Position numbers and translations under genes: made by a program. From contig JANSXW010000013.1 in assembly GCA_024742755.1 (NCBI GenBank), positions 1 to 64,000 on the forward strand: 64,000 bases of DNA, given 5' to 3'. The notes beneath the pieces are model-generated. The model ran no database searches and was not told where the DNA came from. It saw only the letters and a program-made list of their open reading frames with translations. Positions 1-9,605 of this stretch are shown here, piece after piece. This DNA comes from a bacterium. Lineage in GTDB: Bacteria; Bacteroidota; Bacteroidia; Chitinophagales; Saprospiraceae. Every line of letters starts with the position of its first letter. Within the stretch, counting starts at the first letter, position 1.

Positions 1-2973
1 CACGCTCACCGTTTGGCTGGCTTCGCAGCCGTTGCCGTCTGTGAAGGTGTAGGTCACATCGTACGTGCCTGCACCCGCTGCACTGACGTCCAAAACAGCG
101 GTCCCCGCTGCGTTATTTGGCGTAAAGCCGGCTGCTGCCGTGGTGCTAAAGCTGCCGCCCGGAGGAGTCGCCGTGAAATTCATGTCGCTGCCGTCTATGC
201 AGACATCGGCAGGATCGTTCAGGGTGACGGTGGGCAGGGTGAGGTCAGGTGTGGTGACTGTATAGTCCACATTACACCCATTATCCATATTGAAGACCCG
301 GATGGTGTACTGTGTATTGTGCATGAGCCCCGTAAAAGAACCGGTTCCGCCGCTCACATCAATATTGGCTGCATCACCATAGTCAGGGCCTGTATAGGTA
401 CTGCCGGCACTAATACCGGCTTCATCGCCGTTCATGACCATAGTTAGGTCGATGGTGGCGTTGTTGGTTACAGCGCCTGCCACGCAAGTACCTGCAGCGG
501 GTGTAGCTACAGCAGTAGGACTCACACAAGAGACCGGGGCATAGCAAAACCCGGTGATCCATTGAGATGACGCGGAACCACCGTAACCCCAGTCTGCCGG
601 TGTTCCTTCATTTCCCGTTCCGGTGATATTGCCTACTGACCAGACAATTTCATCAACGAGAGCTCCGCCTAAGTCAATTGCCATCGCTCCATCGGTATTG
701 TCCGTTAAGCCATATACAAAAATCTGGCTGGTTGCCGGGTCGATCTGATAGTCTACATGAGTAGCATCAAAAGGAGTAAAGATAAAAGTAGATGGATCAA
801 TCGGTGTACCATTATTGCTAAATAATAGTACAGATACTTCTGCCGTATTATTGGGGTCGGCAAAACGCTGGTCCATACCACCAACGTAGAACTGATTCAT
901 CTCGATGGCATTATCGAAGGTGATGGTCTCCGTAGGCATAGTGGCAATGCTATTGGCCGATGTTGAACCGGTCAGACGCAGGCTTCCATCGCAGCCAAAA
1001 GTATTCCCGCCAGGCGCGTAGACATTCGGGCCGGGATCTCCTCCGCTCGGTGTATTGCCAGAGAAAGTAGCGGTAATATTATTGCCCATACCGTCAAAAT
1101 TGGTATAGGTTTGAGGCGTGAGGAGCGCATTATTGGGATCTGCACCCGCACCGTCATCTCCATCTACCCAGCCGGTACCGCCATTCCAACCCATATCATT
1201 CCAGGCGATAAGTGACTCGCCAGTCTCGCAGGTGAAGGGGCAGGAAGGCCCGCAGTCAATCGTCGGCGTCGTAAACACCACATCCCGCGAACAACCGTTG
1301 CCCATATTGAAGAGGCGGACCACATAGGTTTGCCCGTGCTCCAGGTTGCTGAGCGTTAAGGTTCCGGAAGAAACATCAAAAAGGTTGGGATTGGTAGAGG
1401 GGTCGCTATTATAAATCGGCCCGTTATAACTGGAATTACCCGGGAGGGTGATACCCGCTACATCAGCATTGGTGATACTGCCAATGGTAACGGAGGCGTC
1501 ATTATTGGCCGTCGAGCCAGAACAAGTGCCCTGGGCCGTCACCGGAGCCGCATTGGTCGGCGGGTCTGTTGTACAGATTTCAACTGTCACACTGAAAGCG
1601 CCACATTGATTATTGGTACCGGTGCCATCCGCAGTCAGGGTATAGGTAGCACAACCTGTGCCCGTAACCGTAATGGAGTTGTCACAACTTTCATAATCAA
1701 AAACGCCATTGGCATCCGCCGTTTCCGCCCAGGTGCCTTCGGCGATGATGCCCTCACAGTCGAGTACTTCCTGCAGGAATATCGTTTCATCATTTACTCC
1801 ATCGTAACAGACGGTATTATTGATATTTTGGGTGGAGGGGGTAGCACAACACTCCGTGACCACCCCGATGGCCTTGGGGCGGCCGTTCATCGGATTACCG
1901 TAATTGAGTGCCGATAGCTCGGTGAGATCGGTCTGGAAAACAGAAATACAGTTTACCTTACTGCTCACATACACCCGGTCGGAAGCGCTGCTGTAGGTAA
2001 CACCCCGGGCACCACTAAAACCAGGCACCCCGTTCATGACATTCCCGACCAACGGGTCAGCCGGGGCCGTTACAGAAGCCAATGGAGTCCCGGTCGGGCT
2101 GTATTTTACCAAAACCGGCTGATTATGGGTACCGGAAATCGTCTGCCGCTCGATAATATAGAAGTTGCCGGCGGCGTCACGGGTGATGCCCATGCCGTTT
2201 TCATCCCCATCTGCTGTACCGGTAGCCGGTTCCGAAAGATTGAACAAAAGCGTACCGCTATTAGCCGGTGTGCCAAAACCTGTCGTATAAAAGCTCAAAT
2301 CCAGGGGACCGGTATAGACACTGCCCGGATTGCTCCGCTGTACGGCGTACCAGTTGTTGTTATCAACGTAAAAGCCCCAGACGACCGGCCCGCTTCCGAT
2401 CACTGCGTCTGCGCCGGGATAAAGTTCCATTCGGCCCAGGCTGTTCCCGGTGCAAAGGTCAATAGCATATACATAGCGATGCTGATTATTATGGATATAC
2501 AACACATTATCTTTGAAACCATAATTGACCGTCCGCAAAGCCGTACCGGCATCGAAGCCGGACCCGGAAGAATTATTCAGCCAGGGGCTCAGGGTTATGT
2601 TGCCAAAGGGGTCGAACTGATAAATATCACCAGAAGAGGACTCGGCGATATACAAATTGCCGTTCAAATCCTGGGCAATACCGTGCGGGTCCGTAAACTG
2701 AGGACTCTGTGTAAGTCCGGCAAACCACGGCGCACCAATTTCGGTAACCGCACCGTTGTTGTTCTCATCCACGGCGAATTTGTGGATGAACTCCAGGTCG
2801 GTGTCGTTGAGGTAGAGGTAATCGGTGCAGTCGCAGGATTGTGCCTGCAGCATGGATGATCCCGGGAAAACAAGTCCAGATAATAAAACAACTAAGGTGA
2901 GCACCCGGAATCCCTGCCTTTTGAAAAGAGCAGGATATCCGTTGCAGGTCGAATTGGAGGTTGTTTCTTTCAT
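1..2973 (-). CDS. Secreted beta-propeller / Ig-repeat surface protein, C-terminus beyond the window
   Basis: An uninterrupted reading frame of 991 codons runs from ATG at 2973 leftward off the window edge with no stop, so the C-terminus is missing. Residues about 20-45 form a signal peptide ending near MLQAQS. Residues about 45-330 look like a secreted NHL/SMP-30-type beta-propeller: repeated phrases such as DPHGIAQDLNGNLYIAES and GNFYIIERQ. After that come Cys-containing Ig-like or SprB-like repeat modules, including two related copies with GTYTFTD/VVRLFNMGNGCSRDV and IRVFNMDNGCNVDYTV, and a lectin-like module between them. I expect a T9SS sorting domain or gliding-type C-terminus outside the window, but this is not visible. 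The exact role (adhesin or surface enzyme) is unknown. The many small open frames on the opposite strand here are shadows. Confidence 0.9.
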   Translation of the reverse strand, partial: MKETTSNSTCNGYPALFKRQGFRVLTLVVLLSGLVFPGSSMLQAQSCDCTDYLYLNDTDLEFIHKFAVDENNNGAVTEIGAPWFAGLTQSPQFTDPHGIAQDLNGNLYIAESSSGDIYQFDPFGNITLSPWLNNSSGSGFDAGTALRTVNYGFKDNVLYIHNNQHRYVYAIDLCTGNSLGRMELYPGADAVIGSGPVVWGFYVDNNNWYAVQRSNPGSVYTGPLDLSFYTTGFGTPANSGTLLFNLSEPATGTADGDENGMGITRDAAGNFYIIERQTISGTHNQPVLVKYSPTGTPLASVTAPADPLVGNVMNGVPGFSGARGVTYSSASDRVYVSSKVNCISVFQTDLTELSALNYGNPMNGRPKAIGVVTECCATPSTQNINNTVCYDGVNDETIFLQEVLDCEGIIAEGTWAETADANGVFDYESCDNSITVTGTGCATYTLTADGTGTNNQCGAFSVTVEICTTDPPTNAAPVTAQGTCSGSTANNDASVTIGSITNADVAGITLPGNSSYNGPIYNSDPSTNPNLFDVSSGTLTLSNLEHGQTYVVRLFNMGNGCSRDVVFTTPTIDCGPSCPFTCETGESLIAWNDMGWNGGTGWVDGDDGAGADPNNALLTPQTYTNFDGMGNNITATFSGNTPSGGDPGPNVYAPGGNTFGCDGSLRLTGSTSANSIATMPTETITFDNAIEMNQFYVGGMDQRFADPNNTAEVSVLLFSNNGTPIDPSTFIFTPFDATHVDYQIDPATSQIFVYGLTDNTDGAMAIDLGGALVDEIVWSVGNITGTGNEGTPADWGYGGSASSQWITGFCYAPVSCVSPTAVATPAAGTCVAGAVTNNATIDLTMVMNGDEAGISAGSTYTGPDYGDAANIDVSGGTGSFTGLMHNTQYTIRVFNMDNGCNVDYTVTTPDLTLPTVTLNDPADVCIDGSDMNFTATPPGGSFSTTAAAGFTPNNAAGTAVLDVSAAGAGTYDVTYTFTDGNGCEASQTVSV

Positions 2974-4084
2974 GAGTTCCAAGTTGGAGTGTTGTTATCG
3001 CTTATGATTTGTGGTACGAACTGAAGGCTTTAGGCAAAAACTGATTCCTGCTTTGAGCAAAACTTCAATAGTGAACGGGCATAGCATACCCAATTCACAC
3101 ATATGACAAAAGTCCTCTATATTCCTGGTACAGGAGAAGACACTTTTGGCTGTTTACCCACCCCCAAACCCGGAGGGCAGTGGATTCAAGGCAACCGGGA
3201 GATTATATGCTATTGCCCGCAGGGTGTCTGCTGTGCAGGCCATCCATCCTGACCCGGACATTGACCTGTATACTGTAAACCGCAGCTTCGGGCACAATCC
3301 GATAAGTACCACCCTGCAATGTAAGGCTGGCACCTGTCGTTCCTACCCGGTAACCAACCGGTTCAGGCAGCTGAAAAAATCCGTCGCGGAAGTATCTGTT
3401 TTTGGCGCATTCAGAAAGGCTGCTGCATAAAAAGTGAAGCTTCAAAACCGCTCCGCCTCCGTAGTGCAACACAGCAGTCCCTGACTGGCACCCTGAAGGC
3501 TTATACAAGCCGGAGTTGTAGTGCAGGTCTTCAAACCTGCAAATCCCCTGACCTGTACAATGCGCACCGGGGGCTCCGAAAACCACCTTGCTAATGGCTG
3601 CGAAAGAAAGCGGCCGGGGGGCTGTTAACCTGAAATCAGGGTACAACGCTTCACCATTGCCATGACTGACAATACCGTATTTTGAAGTCATCAAATTTGT
3701 TTTTGCGCCCTGTCTTGCTCAGGCAGCGCCTTATATTCTCAGGCTTTTGGAGAAATGATATCGACGTTGATCACTCCATCCAGGAGGACAGGCAAAAATG
3801 GTTGGCCGTTTGTAAATCTGGAAACTTTCATATGTTCAGTCGTTTGTTTTCGAAAGACAAGTAAGTTTAAGGGATCAGATTCCAGAGTGATAAGGGGGAC
3901 GGTATTTATCCGTTACGGGGCTTTTTCCATGCTAAGAAATCACATAAATTATTTTATTCATATGTGACCAAATCAAAAGTATAAAATACTACTTAACAGC
4001 ACTCAGACACTTTCCGGCATTTACCCACCCCCTATTTTTTCATCTTGCCGGATAACTTGATCATTGATGCGCTAAAACCAGTTG
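2974..4084. other. 1.1-kb stretch without a credible gene; possible gene remnant
   Basis: No open frame here has convincing composition or a recognisable family. A 163-codon minus-strand frame (3203-3694) ends in a stretch (FFQLPEPVGYRVGTTG, then LTLQGGTYRIVPEA) that reads like a small secreted beta-strand protein. The codons before it look random, so this is at best a decayed gene or a short gene with an unclear start. The palindrome at 3523-3540 lies inside it. I see no promoter or terminator I would defend. Confidence 0.5.
3523..3540. repeat. Perfect 18-bp palindrome
   Basis: GCAGGT-CTTCAA-ACCTGC reads as an inverted repeat with 6-bp arms around a short centre. It sits in the gene-free region and is the only copy I noticed in the window. 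It resembles dispersed intergenic hairpin repeats of Bacteroidota, but that comparison is from memory. Confidence 0.4.
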
Positions 4085-5581
4085 CTATAACCGGGCAAGC
4101 AGTACTTCCCAAAGTACTTCGTAGGGTATAATCTCAATTTCAAAAGGTTGCCTGGCGAGCTCCAAAGGGAGGTTGTTCAGCTGTTGCAGCTCCTCCCCGG
4201 CTTTCTCCATGACCACCGCTTTGTCAAAGGCATTCTTGGGCAAAAGCAGCAGCAGGCGCATGAAAAGCTCGCTCCGGCGGAGCTCTGCCTGATTTTTCAA
4301 ATACCTCGACCGGTATTTATCGAGCGCTTCTACCCTGTCTACGAGCTCCATGCGGTCTTTGCTGATTGTTTTAAGCAAAATCTCCAAAAACAGGATGGGG
4401 ATATTCATGCCTTTTTTGTCTTTGGAAAACACCTCAATTTCGTTGAAGAAACGAGCCGGGCGGAAATCCCGGACCCATTCACGGGACAGCACACCGGCTT
4501 CCTGCAGGAAATAAAGGTAAGCCTCAGCGATCCTCCATGACTCCTGAACATTCTGCGGTTGCCGCCCGAGGTTTCGGTGTGCTGTTACATTGGTAATGAC
4601 TTCCGCTGCTGCTTCGTAATTTTGGCTATGCATATTGAGCAGGGTCAGTACTTCCTGTACCTTGAACCAGTTGAAATCGCCCTCGGTAACATAGTTTTTG
4701 CAGTGTACGGCAGCCTCGAAAGCAGGTTCAGGTTGCTGCAATTGCAGATAGCAGACCAACCTCTGATAGGAAAAAACCTGAAGGGGAACTGTGGCGCTAT
4801 ACGGCTTGGCTTCAAAAAACTGAATCGCCCGCTCGCAAACCTCTAGTGCCTGCTCATAGTCATTCACCACGGTGAACTGACTGACTTCCAGCAATCTTCC
4901 GCAAAGGTGCAGCTGATAGCTGTCGTATTTTCCGAGTGCAGGTTTGACCGAAAGGTAGCTTTCAACCGCTTGCTTTTGCAGTTCCCGTTTGGTGGCTTTT
5001 TCGTTGACGAACTCAACGGAAAGCGACAAATACAGCTCCTCAGCCAGGCTTTCTTCAATCCACCGCTGCTGTGTGGCTTTGTATTCCTCGTTGTAGGCTT
5101 TATACTTTTTGGGGTCGCCTTCAATGGTACCATAATAGACCCGCAACGTGTGCAGCAAATCAATCAGCAGTTCCGTGAATTCAAATTTCCGGCTGATTTT
5201 CAGAAGTTTCAACATAATGGAAAGGGCAGCCGTGTGGGCCTGCTTGCCCAGGAGTATCTTTGCCGCTGCCCACTCTCTGTAGGCTTCGAAGTAGGCATTC
5301 TGACGGTCTTTGTAACCGGAGCGCTTGAGGTCAATCAGGAACAGGGAGTTTAGCAGCCGGCTTTTAAGCGTCCCCCTGAGCTTTTGGTAGCCCGAATGGC
5401 TCTTGTCCTTGCCGTAGAGTTGTTCCGCTGCCGAGTCATCATCTGCTACTGATTCCTGTTGCAACAGATCGTACAGCTGCTGAATCATAGAGTCCGCCTT
5501 CTCTCCTGATGTGCTGAAGAGTTCAACGGCCCTTAGCTTCCTGGGCGTCACGATTTGTGCAATTTCTAGGAGGTCTTTCAT
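4085..5581 (-). CDS. Uncharacterised helical-repeat protein (498 aa)
   Basis: I do not recognise a named family. The protein is soluble, without a signal peptide, and almost entirely alpha-helical. The first 60 residues (MKDLLEIAQIVTPRKLRAVE...) look like a short conserved N-terminal cap, and the rest resembles degenerate TPR or solenoid helices (repeated A/L/Y spacing, about residues 110-400). Proteins of this layout recur in Saprospiria genomes, but I cannot name a function. It is monocistronic: about 1.1 kb of empty sequence lies downstream and 0.84 kb of nearly empty sequence upstream. A cytoplasmic scaffold role is only a guess. Confidence 0.85.
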   Translation of the reverse strand: MKDLLEIAQIVTPRKLRAVELFSTSGEKADSMIQQLYDLLQQESVADDDSAAEQLYGKDKSHSGYQKLRGTLKSRLLNSLFLIDLKRSGYKDRQNAYFEAYREWAAAKILLGKQAHTAALSIMLKLLKISRKFEFTELLIDLLHTLRVYYGTIEGDPKKYKAYNEEYKATQQRWIEESLAEELYLSLSVEFVNEKATKRELQKQAVESYLSVKPALGKYDSYQLHLCGRLLEVSQFTVVNDYEQALEVCERAIQFFEAKPYSATVPLQVFSYQRLVCYLQLQQPEPAFEAAVHCKNYVTEGDFNWFKVQEVLTLLNMHSQNYEAAAEVITNVTAHRNLGRQPQNVQESWRIAEAYLYFLQEAGVLSREWVRDFRPARFFNEIEVFSKDKKGMNIPILFLEILLKTISKDRMELVDRVEALDKYRSRYLKNQAELRRSELFMRLLLLLPKNAFDKAVVMEKAGEELQQLNNLPLELARQPFEIEIIPYEVLWEVLLARL

Positions 5582-5801
5582 GAGTTATTTTGTGCAATTA
5601 TTCCAAACCTTAGGCATGCTACGCAAATGCATAGCTGCTATCAAAATCAACTGCCTGCATACCTGAAAGCTTGTCAACAGCCCTAAATGGAACCGGGCAC
5701 TTTGCTGAAAGGCCTTTCAGTTAAACAATGACAGGCAGGTTCCTTTCCTGCAGCGCATACTTGTCTGACCTGTTTTACTTTTCGACGGCCGCAGTTTGTG
5801 G

Positions 5802-5831
5802 TTGGGAGTCTGCACATTAACCCTTACCTTG
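5802..5831 (+). promoter_or_regulatory. Candidate promoter for a short transcript
   Basis: TTG at 5802-5804 is followed after 20 bp by TACCTTG (5825-5831), one base short of the Bacteroidota consensus TTG-N19/20-TAnnTTTG. The same TTACCTTGAA string occurs before the 32-aa frame at 11731. It lies 20 bp before the ATG at 5852. Confidence 0.35.
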
Positions 5832-5851
5832 AACGGTTAAGGCAGCATTAA

Positions 5852-5959
5852 ATGGCGGTAATAAATTTTGCGTATGGGGAGTATCTGCGTGCCTCCAATC
5901 AGGGGACGCAGCAGATTACGATCAATCGGCGTATTTTGGGCTATTGTTTGGGCTTATAA
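5852..5959 (+). CDS. Possible 35-aa small protein
   Basis: ATG at 5852 opens 35 codons (starting MAVINFAYGEYL, ending RRILGYCLGL). It has a promoter-like sequence 20 bp upstream and a strong rho-independent-type hairpin 160 bp downstream, which makes this more than a random frame. There is no recognisable homologue or membrane segment. It could equally be non-coding RNA with a chance reading frame. Confidence 0.3.
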   Translation: MAVINFAYGEYLRASNQGTQQITINRRILGYCLGL

Positions 5960-6120
5960 AAGTAACGATTCTGCACCGAAACGCCCTAAACAGTTCCGGC
6001 TCAAAACAACTCAACCGCTCCATGAAAGCAGGATGCAGGAGGGCTAAATGTTACGTAACCTTTTGATTTTCTGACATCAGCAAGCATCCCCTTCATCAAT
6101 CCGACATTAAAACTAAACCG

Positions 6121-6150
6121 AAGCAGCTACACAAAAGGGTAGCTGCTTTT
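6121..6150 (+). terminator. Orphan rho-independent terminator
   Basis: A perfect 10-bp stem (AAGCAGCTAC at 6121-6130 with GTAGCTGCTT at 6139-6148) has an 8-nt loop and is followed by T residues on the plus strand. No annotated plus-strand gene ends upstream of it, so it must end a short transcript arising within 5582-6120. Confidence 0.7.
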
Positions 6151-6425
6151 CATTGCCGCCGCTGGCATTCCCGGGCTGTGGGAAGCGCTGTCTGCCTAAA
6201 ACAAGGCTATGGCCTTTACAGGAGTGGTGTAGTTAAATGTTGCCCGGATAGGCGATTGTTGAGCAAAAACTTCCGGGAAAGACGGCTTTCCCTGCCAATT
6301 GTAGCTTTCTGCCTGGCCTGGCGTTCGTTTTTTTTAAGAAAATCTGTTTTCTTGCAAAGCGAAACTTAAGAATTGTTGCAGGCACTTTTTTCAAATCCAC
6401 TGCAAAGTAATGCACTACAAAAGTT

Positions 6426-7040
6426 ATGATCAAAATAGCACTTATTGAAGATGATGCTGCTTACCTCTACAGCCTCAGGCGCAGGATACAGCTTGAACCC
6501 GACATCCGGTGCCTGATTACGGCATCATCTGTAAAAGCCTTTTGGGAAACCCTGCCGCGCCTGGCTTCCATAGATGTTATCTTCATTGATATAGACATGC
6601 CCGAAATGAGTGGCATAGAAGCGTTGCCTGGCCTGCGAAAGCGGTTTCCGGAGGCCAAGCTGGTGATGCTCACTCAGTGCGAAGACCGGCAGGCGCTTTT
6701 CCAGGCCTTTACCAACGGGGCCGACGGCTATCTCTTAAAGGATTTTCCAATCCGGGAGTTTCCCGGCTTAATTGAGGTTATCCGGGACGGAGGCGCGCTG
6801 ATTTCCCCCAAAATGGCCAGATGGCTAATCGGTTACTTTCAGCCCGACCCCAAACCGGAATCCCCGCTTACCCCCCGGGAAGAGCAGTTGCTTCAGCTTT
6901 TTGCAGATGGCCACAGCTACGAAGAAACCGCTGCCATGATGGGGATTACAGTGAATGGGGTCAAATACCATGTCAAAAAAGTATATACCAAACTGAATGT
7001 AGATAACCGAATTGACGCGATTAAGAAAATGCAGGAATAA
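6426..7040 (+). CDS. NarL/FixJ-family response regulator
   Basis: A 204-aa two-domain DNA-binding response regulator. The receiver domain covers residues 1-120 with acidic pocket E8-D9-D10, the predicted phospho-acceptor D55 in FIDIDMPEMSG, the conserved T81 region (VMLTQ) and the KD-F signature near residue 104 (LLKDF). A LuxR/GerE-type helix-turn-helix fills residues about 145-200 (LTPREEQLLQLFADG...VKYHVKKVYTKLNV). Its stop codon overlaps the start of the downstream histidine kinase (TAATG at 7038-7042), so the two are translationally coupled and are very likely a cognate pair. The input signal and target genes are not visible. Confidence 0.95.
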   Translation: MIKIALIEDDAAYLYSLRRRIQLEPDIRCLITASSVKAFWETLPRLASIDVIFIDIDMPEMSGIEALPGLRKRFPEAKLVMLTQCEDRQALFQAFTNGADGYLLKDFPIREFPGLIEVIRDGGALISPKMARWLIGYFQPDPKPESPLTPREEQLLQLFADGHSYEETAAMMGITVNGVKYHVKKVYTKLNVDNRIDAIKKMQE

Positions 7041-9433
7041 TGAGTGCCCCCAATGGCTACGGAAATGGTATCCTCCGGAACACCCCCCGGTTGTTCCTGT
7101 TGCTTCCTTTCGTTAGCCTGATCTGTTCGGTAGCTTATACACAGCCCCCTGCAGACACCATTAGTTGGGAAAGCCTTTCATTTGAAGCGTTACAGGCAAG
7201 GCTTGACGCAGCAAAATCGCCGGAGGAGCGCCTTCCCATTATCAACGCAGGCATCAGCAAAGCTAAAGCGGCGAACCATGCTCTCCGGGAGGCGGAGTTC
7301 AGCTATTTGCTGGCCTCCCTTTACGGAAAGCAAGGCCAGTACCAGTCTGTAAGAAAAATCGGGAAGCGCCCCATAGTGCTCGCCAAGAAGGAGGGTGAAC
7401 ATTACCTGGCCCTGAAACTCTATAATCTTTATGCGGGATACGGGTACTATTCCCTGCAGGCCTTCGAGCCCGCCATTGAGCTGTATACCGAAGCACTGCA
7501 GTACGCCGGGGAGCACCGGCAGGCTTTAGGCGACAGCCTCTATACCAGAATAGCAATCCAGGTTTTCCCGCCGCTCTCAGAGTCCTATTTCAGGACCGGC
7601 CAGTATTCCCTGCACCTGGAAACGATCAAAGCCTACCAAAAACTGGCGATAGCATCCGAATCGCCCCTGGCTATGGCTGCCGCCGCGATAACGGTCGGGG
7701 CTTCTGCGATCAAGTTCAACAACTATGCACGCGCCAAACAGGTCCTTTTGGAAGGATATGCATTCATCAAAGATACGGACTACACCACGCTCAAGTTCAA
7801 TTTCTTTATCAACCTATTTGACATTTACATGAAGGAGGGACAACTGGACTCCGCCCTGCTTTATGCACAACTGCACCATGACCTGGCCATCCAAAGAGAC
7901 TTTCCCTTTGACCGCTACACTTCCCTTTACAGGCTGGCTGAAATTGACATCCTCCGGAAGGACTACGAGCTGGCGTTGGGAAAGCTGGAAAAGTGCTTTG
8001 CATTCTTCAGTAATGAAAACGCGCCTATCCGTATAGGCAATATTCATCTCTTGAAGTCCAAAACGCTCAGCGGGCTTGGGCGCGAGCAGGAAGCACTGGC
8101 GGAGATCAGGCTGGCTAAGGCTTACACAGATACCATCGCAGACCTCTATTTTCTCAAAGAACGGCTCAGGCAGGAAGCTGATCTGTACTATCAGACCGGT
8201 GCCACGGCTAAGGCTTTTGAAGCACTGCAGCTTTACAATGAAGCTTCCGACAGCTTGCGGCAGCAGGAGTTATCCAAAGAGATAGAAAGCATGCAGGTCA
8301 GCCTGCAGCTTCAGGCTCAACGGCTTAAAACCCAGGAGCACCAAACTGCGCTGTTGCAAAAAGAGAATCAGCTCTTGCTCTCAGAGCAAAAAAGCCGGCA
8401 GCTGACATGGATTTTGCTGGCATTGTTCCTCCTTTTTGTCCTCCTCCTGATTGGGCTGCTGCTGGAACGCAGGAGGTCTTTGCGGGCAGCCAGAAGCCTG
8501 AGCGAACAGACCAATCAGCAGCTTGATGAATTGCTGACCGCTATGCGCAACCATGCCAGCCTGCTTACCCGGGAACTTGCCGGTCACCCTGACGCGGTCC
8601 TGCTACCTATCCGTTCTGAGCACAACGCACCGGAACCGGAAGAAGCACCACAAAGCTCCGGGCGCAAACTGCAACAGCTCAAGTCTTTCGTTAACCGGGA
8701 GCAGGAACTGCTTACCAAAATCCGCAATCTTGCCCAGGAGAAGGAAGAGACCCTGAAGTCTTTCAACTATATCGTTGGGCACGATCTCAAAATTCCGCTA
8801 CGCGCTGCCCTCAACATTATCGCTTTGCTGGAAGAGGAGCTCCCCGGCGCCGACCCCGAACAACTCCGCCCACATTTCCATTATCTCCAAAGCAGCCTTG
8901 AGCAATTGGCCAAAATGCTGGATGACATCATTCAATATGCACAGGCTGACCGGCTGGCCCTTCAACCCAAACCCATACAGCCTGCAGGCATTATACGAGC
9001 CATCTGGAAACAACTTGAGCACGCTGTGCCAGACTTGCCGGAGGATACTACATTGCAGCTGCCCGATCATTTGCCAGAGGTTTATGCCGACCCGCCTCTT
9101 TTCCGCCTCGTGATTACCAACTTGCTCACCAATGCCATCAAGGCTACTGCCCGAACACCCAGGCCTGTCATCCGGATCAGCGCACAGCCCGACGGGCCTT
9201 TTCTTAAGCTTCTGGTATCCGACAACGGTATGGGCATTGCCTTGCTCAATCAGCAGCGGCTGTTCTCCCTTTTCAAGTCTGTGCACAACCGGCAGGAATT
9301 CCCCGGCACGGGTGCAGGCCTGGCCATCGTCAAGCGCATCATGGAGCGGCATGAAGGCCGCATAGAGGTAGAAAGCCCCGGTAAAGGGAAGGGCACTACG
9401 GTTGCTATCAGTTGGCCCATTCCCAATCCTTGA
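7040..9433 (+). CDS. TPR-containing transmembrane sensor histidine kinase
   Basis: A 797-aa kinase partnered with the overlapping upstream response regulator. An N-terminal signal or anchor segment (residues about 10-35) precedes roughly 400 residues of TPR-like helices that should lie in the periplasm. One strong membrane helix lies at about 452-475 (WILLALFLLFVLLLIGLLLE). Cytoplasmic coiled coil, HisKA and HATPase domains follow. The phospho-accepting histidine is H581 in VGHDLKIPLR. The N box is ITNLLTNAIKAT and the G2 box GTGAGLAIVKRI. The start ATG overlaps the regulator's TAA. It is followed after about 170 bp by a paralogous kinase whose last domain shares a 52-bp identical stretch. 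Confidence 0.95.
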   Translation: MSAPNGYGNGILRNTPRLFLLLPFVSLICSVAYTQPPADTISWESLSFEALQARLDAAKSPEERLPIINAGISKAKAANHALREAEFSYLLASLYGKQGQYQSVRKIGKRPIVLAKKEGEHYLALKLYNLYAGYGYYSLQAFEPAIELYTEALQYAGEHRQALGDSLYTRIAIQVFPPLSESYFRTGQYSLHLETIKAYQKLAIASESPLAMAAAAITVGASAIKFNNYARAKQVLLEGYAFIKDTDYTTLKFNFFINLFDIYMKEGQLDSALLYAQLHHDLAIQRDFPFDRYTSLYRLAEIDILRKDYELALGKLEKCFAFFSNENAPIRIGNIHLLKSKTLSGLGREQEALAEIRLAKAYTDTIADLYFLKERLRQEADLYYQTGATAKAFEALQLYNEASDSLRQQELSKEIESMQVSLQLQAQRLKTQEHQTALLQKENQLLLSEQKSRQLTWILLALFLLFVLLLIGLLLERRRSLRAARSLSEQTNQQLDELLTAMRNHASLLTRELAGHPDAVLLPIRSEHNAPEPEEAPQSSGRKLQQLKSFVNREQELLTKIRNLAQEKEETLKSFNYIVGHDLKIPLRAALNIIALLEEELPGADPEQLRPHFHYLQSSLEQLAKMLDDIIQYAQADRLALQPKPIQPAGIIRAIWKQLEHAVPDLPEDTTLQLPDHLPEVYADPPLFRLVITNLLTNAIKATARTPRPVIRISAQPDGPFLKLLVSDNGMGIALLNQQRLFSLFKSVHNRQEFPGTGAGLAIVKRIMERHEGRIEVESPGKGKGTTVAISWPIPNP
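9317..9368 (+). repeat. 52-bp sequence identical to 11517-11568
   Basis: The end of the ATPase domain of this kinase gene is base-for-base identical to the matching part of the next kinase gene (11517-11568, starting GGCCTGGCCATCGTCAAGCG). After a single mismatch it continues with 13 more identical bases. Flanking sequence is much less similar, so local gene conversion is more likely than simple descent. Confidence 0.8.
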
Positions 9434-9605
9434 TGTAACCAACGACAGGCAACCCTTCTGAAGCGGATACGCTTTGTACCATTCCCACCTTTACGTTACT
9501 AAAGAATTTCCATACACCTTTGTGGCAAGAAAATGTATATTGAAGACCCGGCCAGACAAGAATCAAGCCATTAACGGACCTGGAATTGCCATAGCCGAAA
9601 CTTCA

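Larger units (their letters stand above)
5582..6425. other. 844-bp intergenic region with a possible mini-gene
   Basis: This gap separates divergent genes and holds no long frame. It contains a promoter-like pair at 5802-5831, a 35-codon frame at 5852-5959 and a strong orphan terminator at 6121-6150. Together they suggest a short plus-strand transcript that could be a small protein gene or a small RNA. The rest (5582-5800 and 6151-6425) shows nothing I can assign; the response regulator's own promoter is not evident. Confidence 0.5.

Noticed and set aside
3146-3430. 94-codon plus-strand frame in the left gap
   Set aside because: Random-looking composition, no start context, and overlap with an equally weak minus-strand frame.
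6178-6369. 63-codon plus-strand frame before the response regulator
   Set aside because: Low-complexity, cysteine- and arginine-rich composition typical of non-coding DNA; starts just after the orphan terminator.
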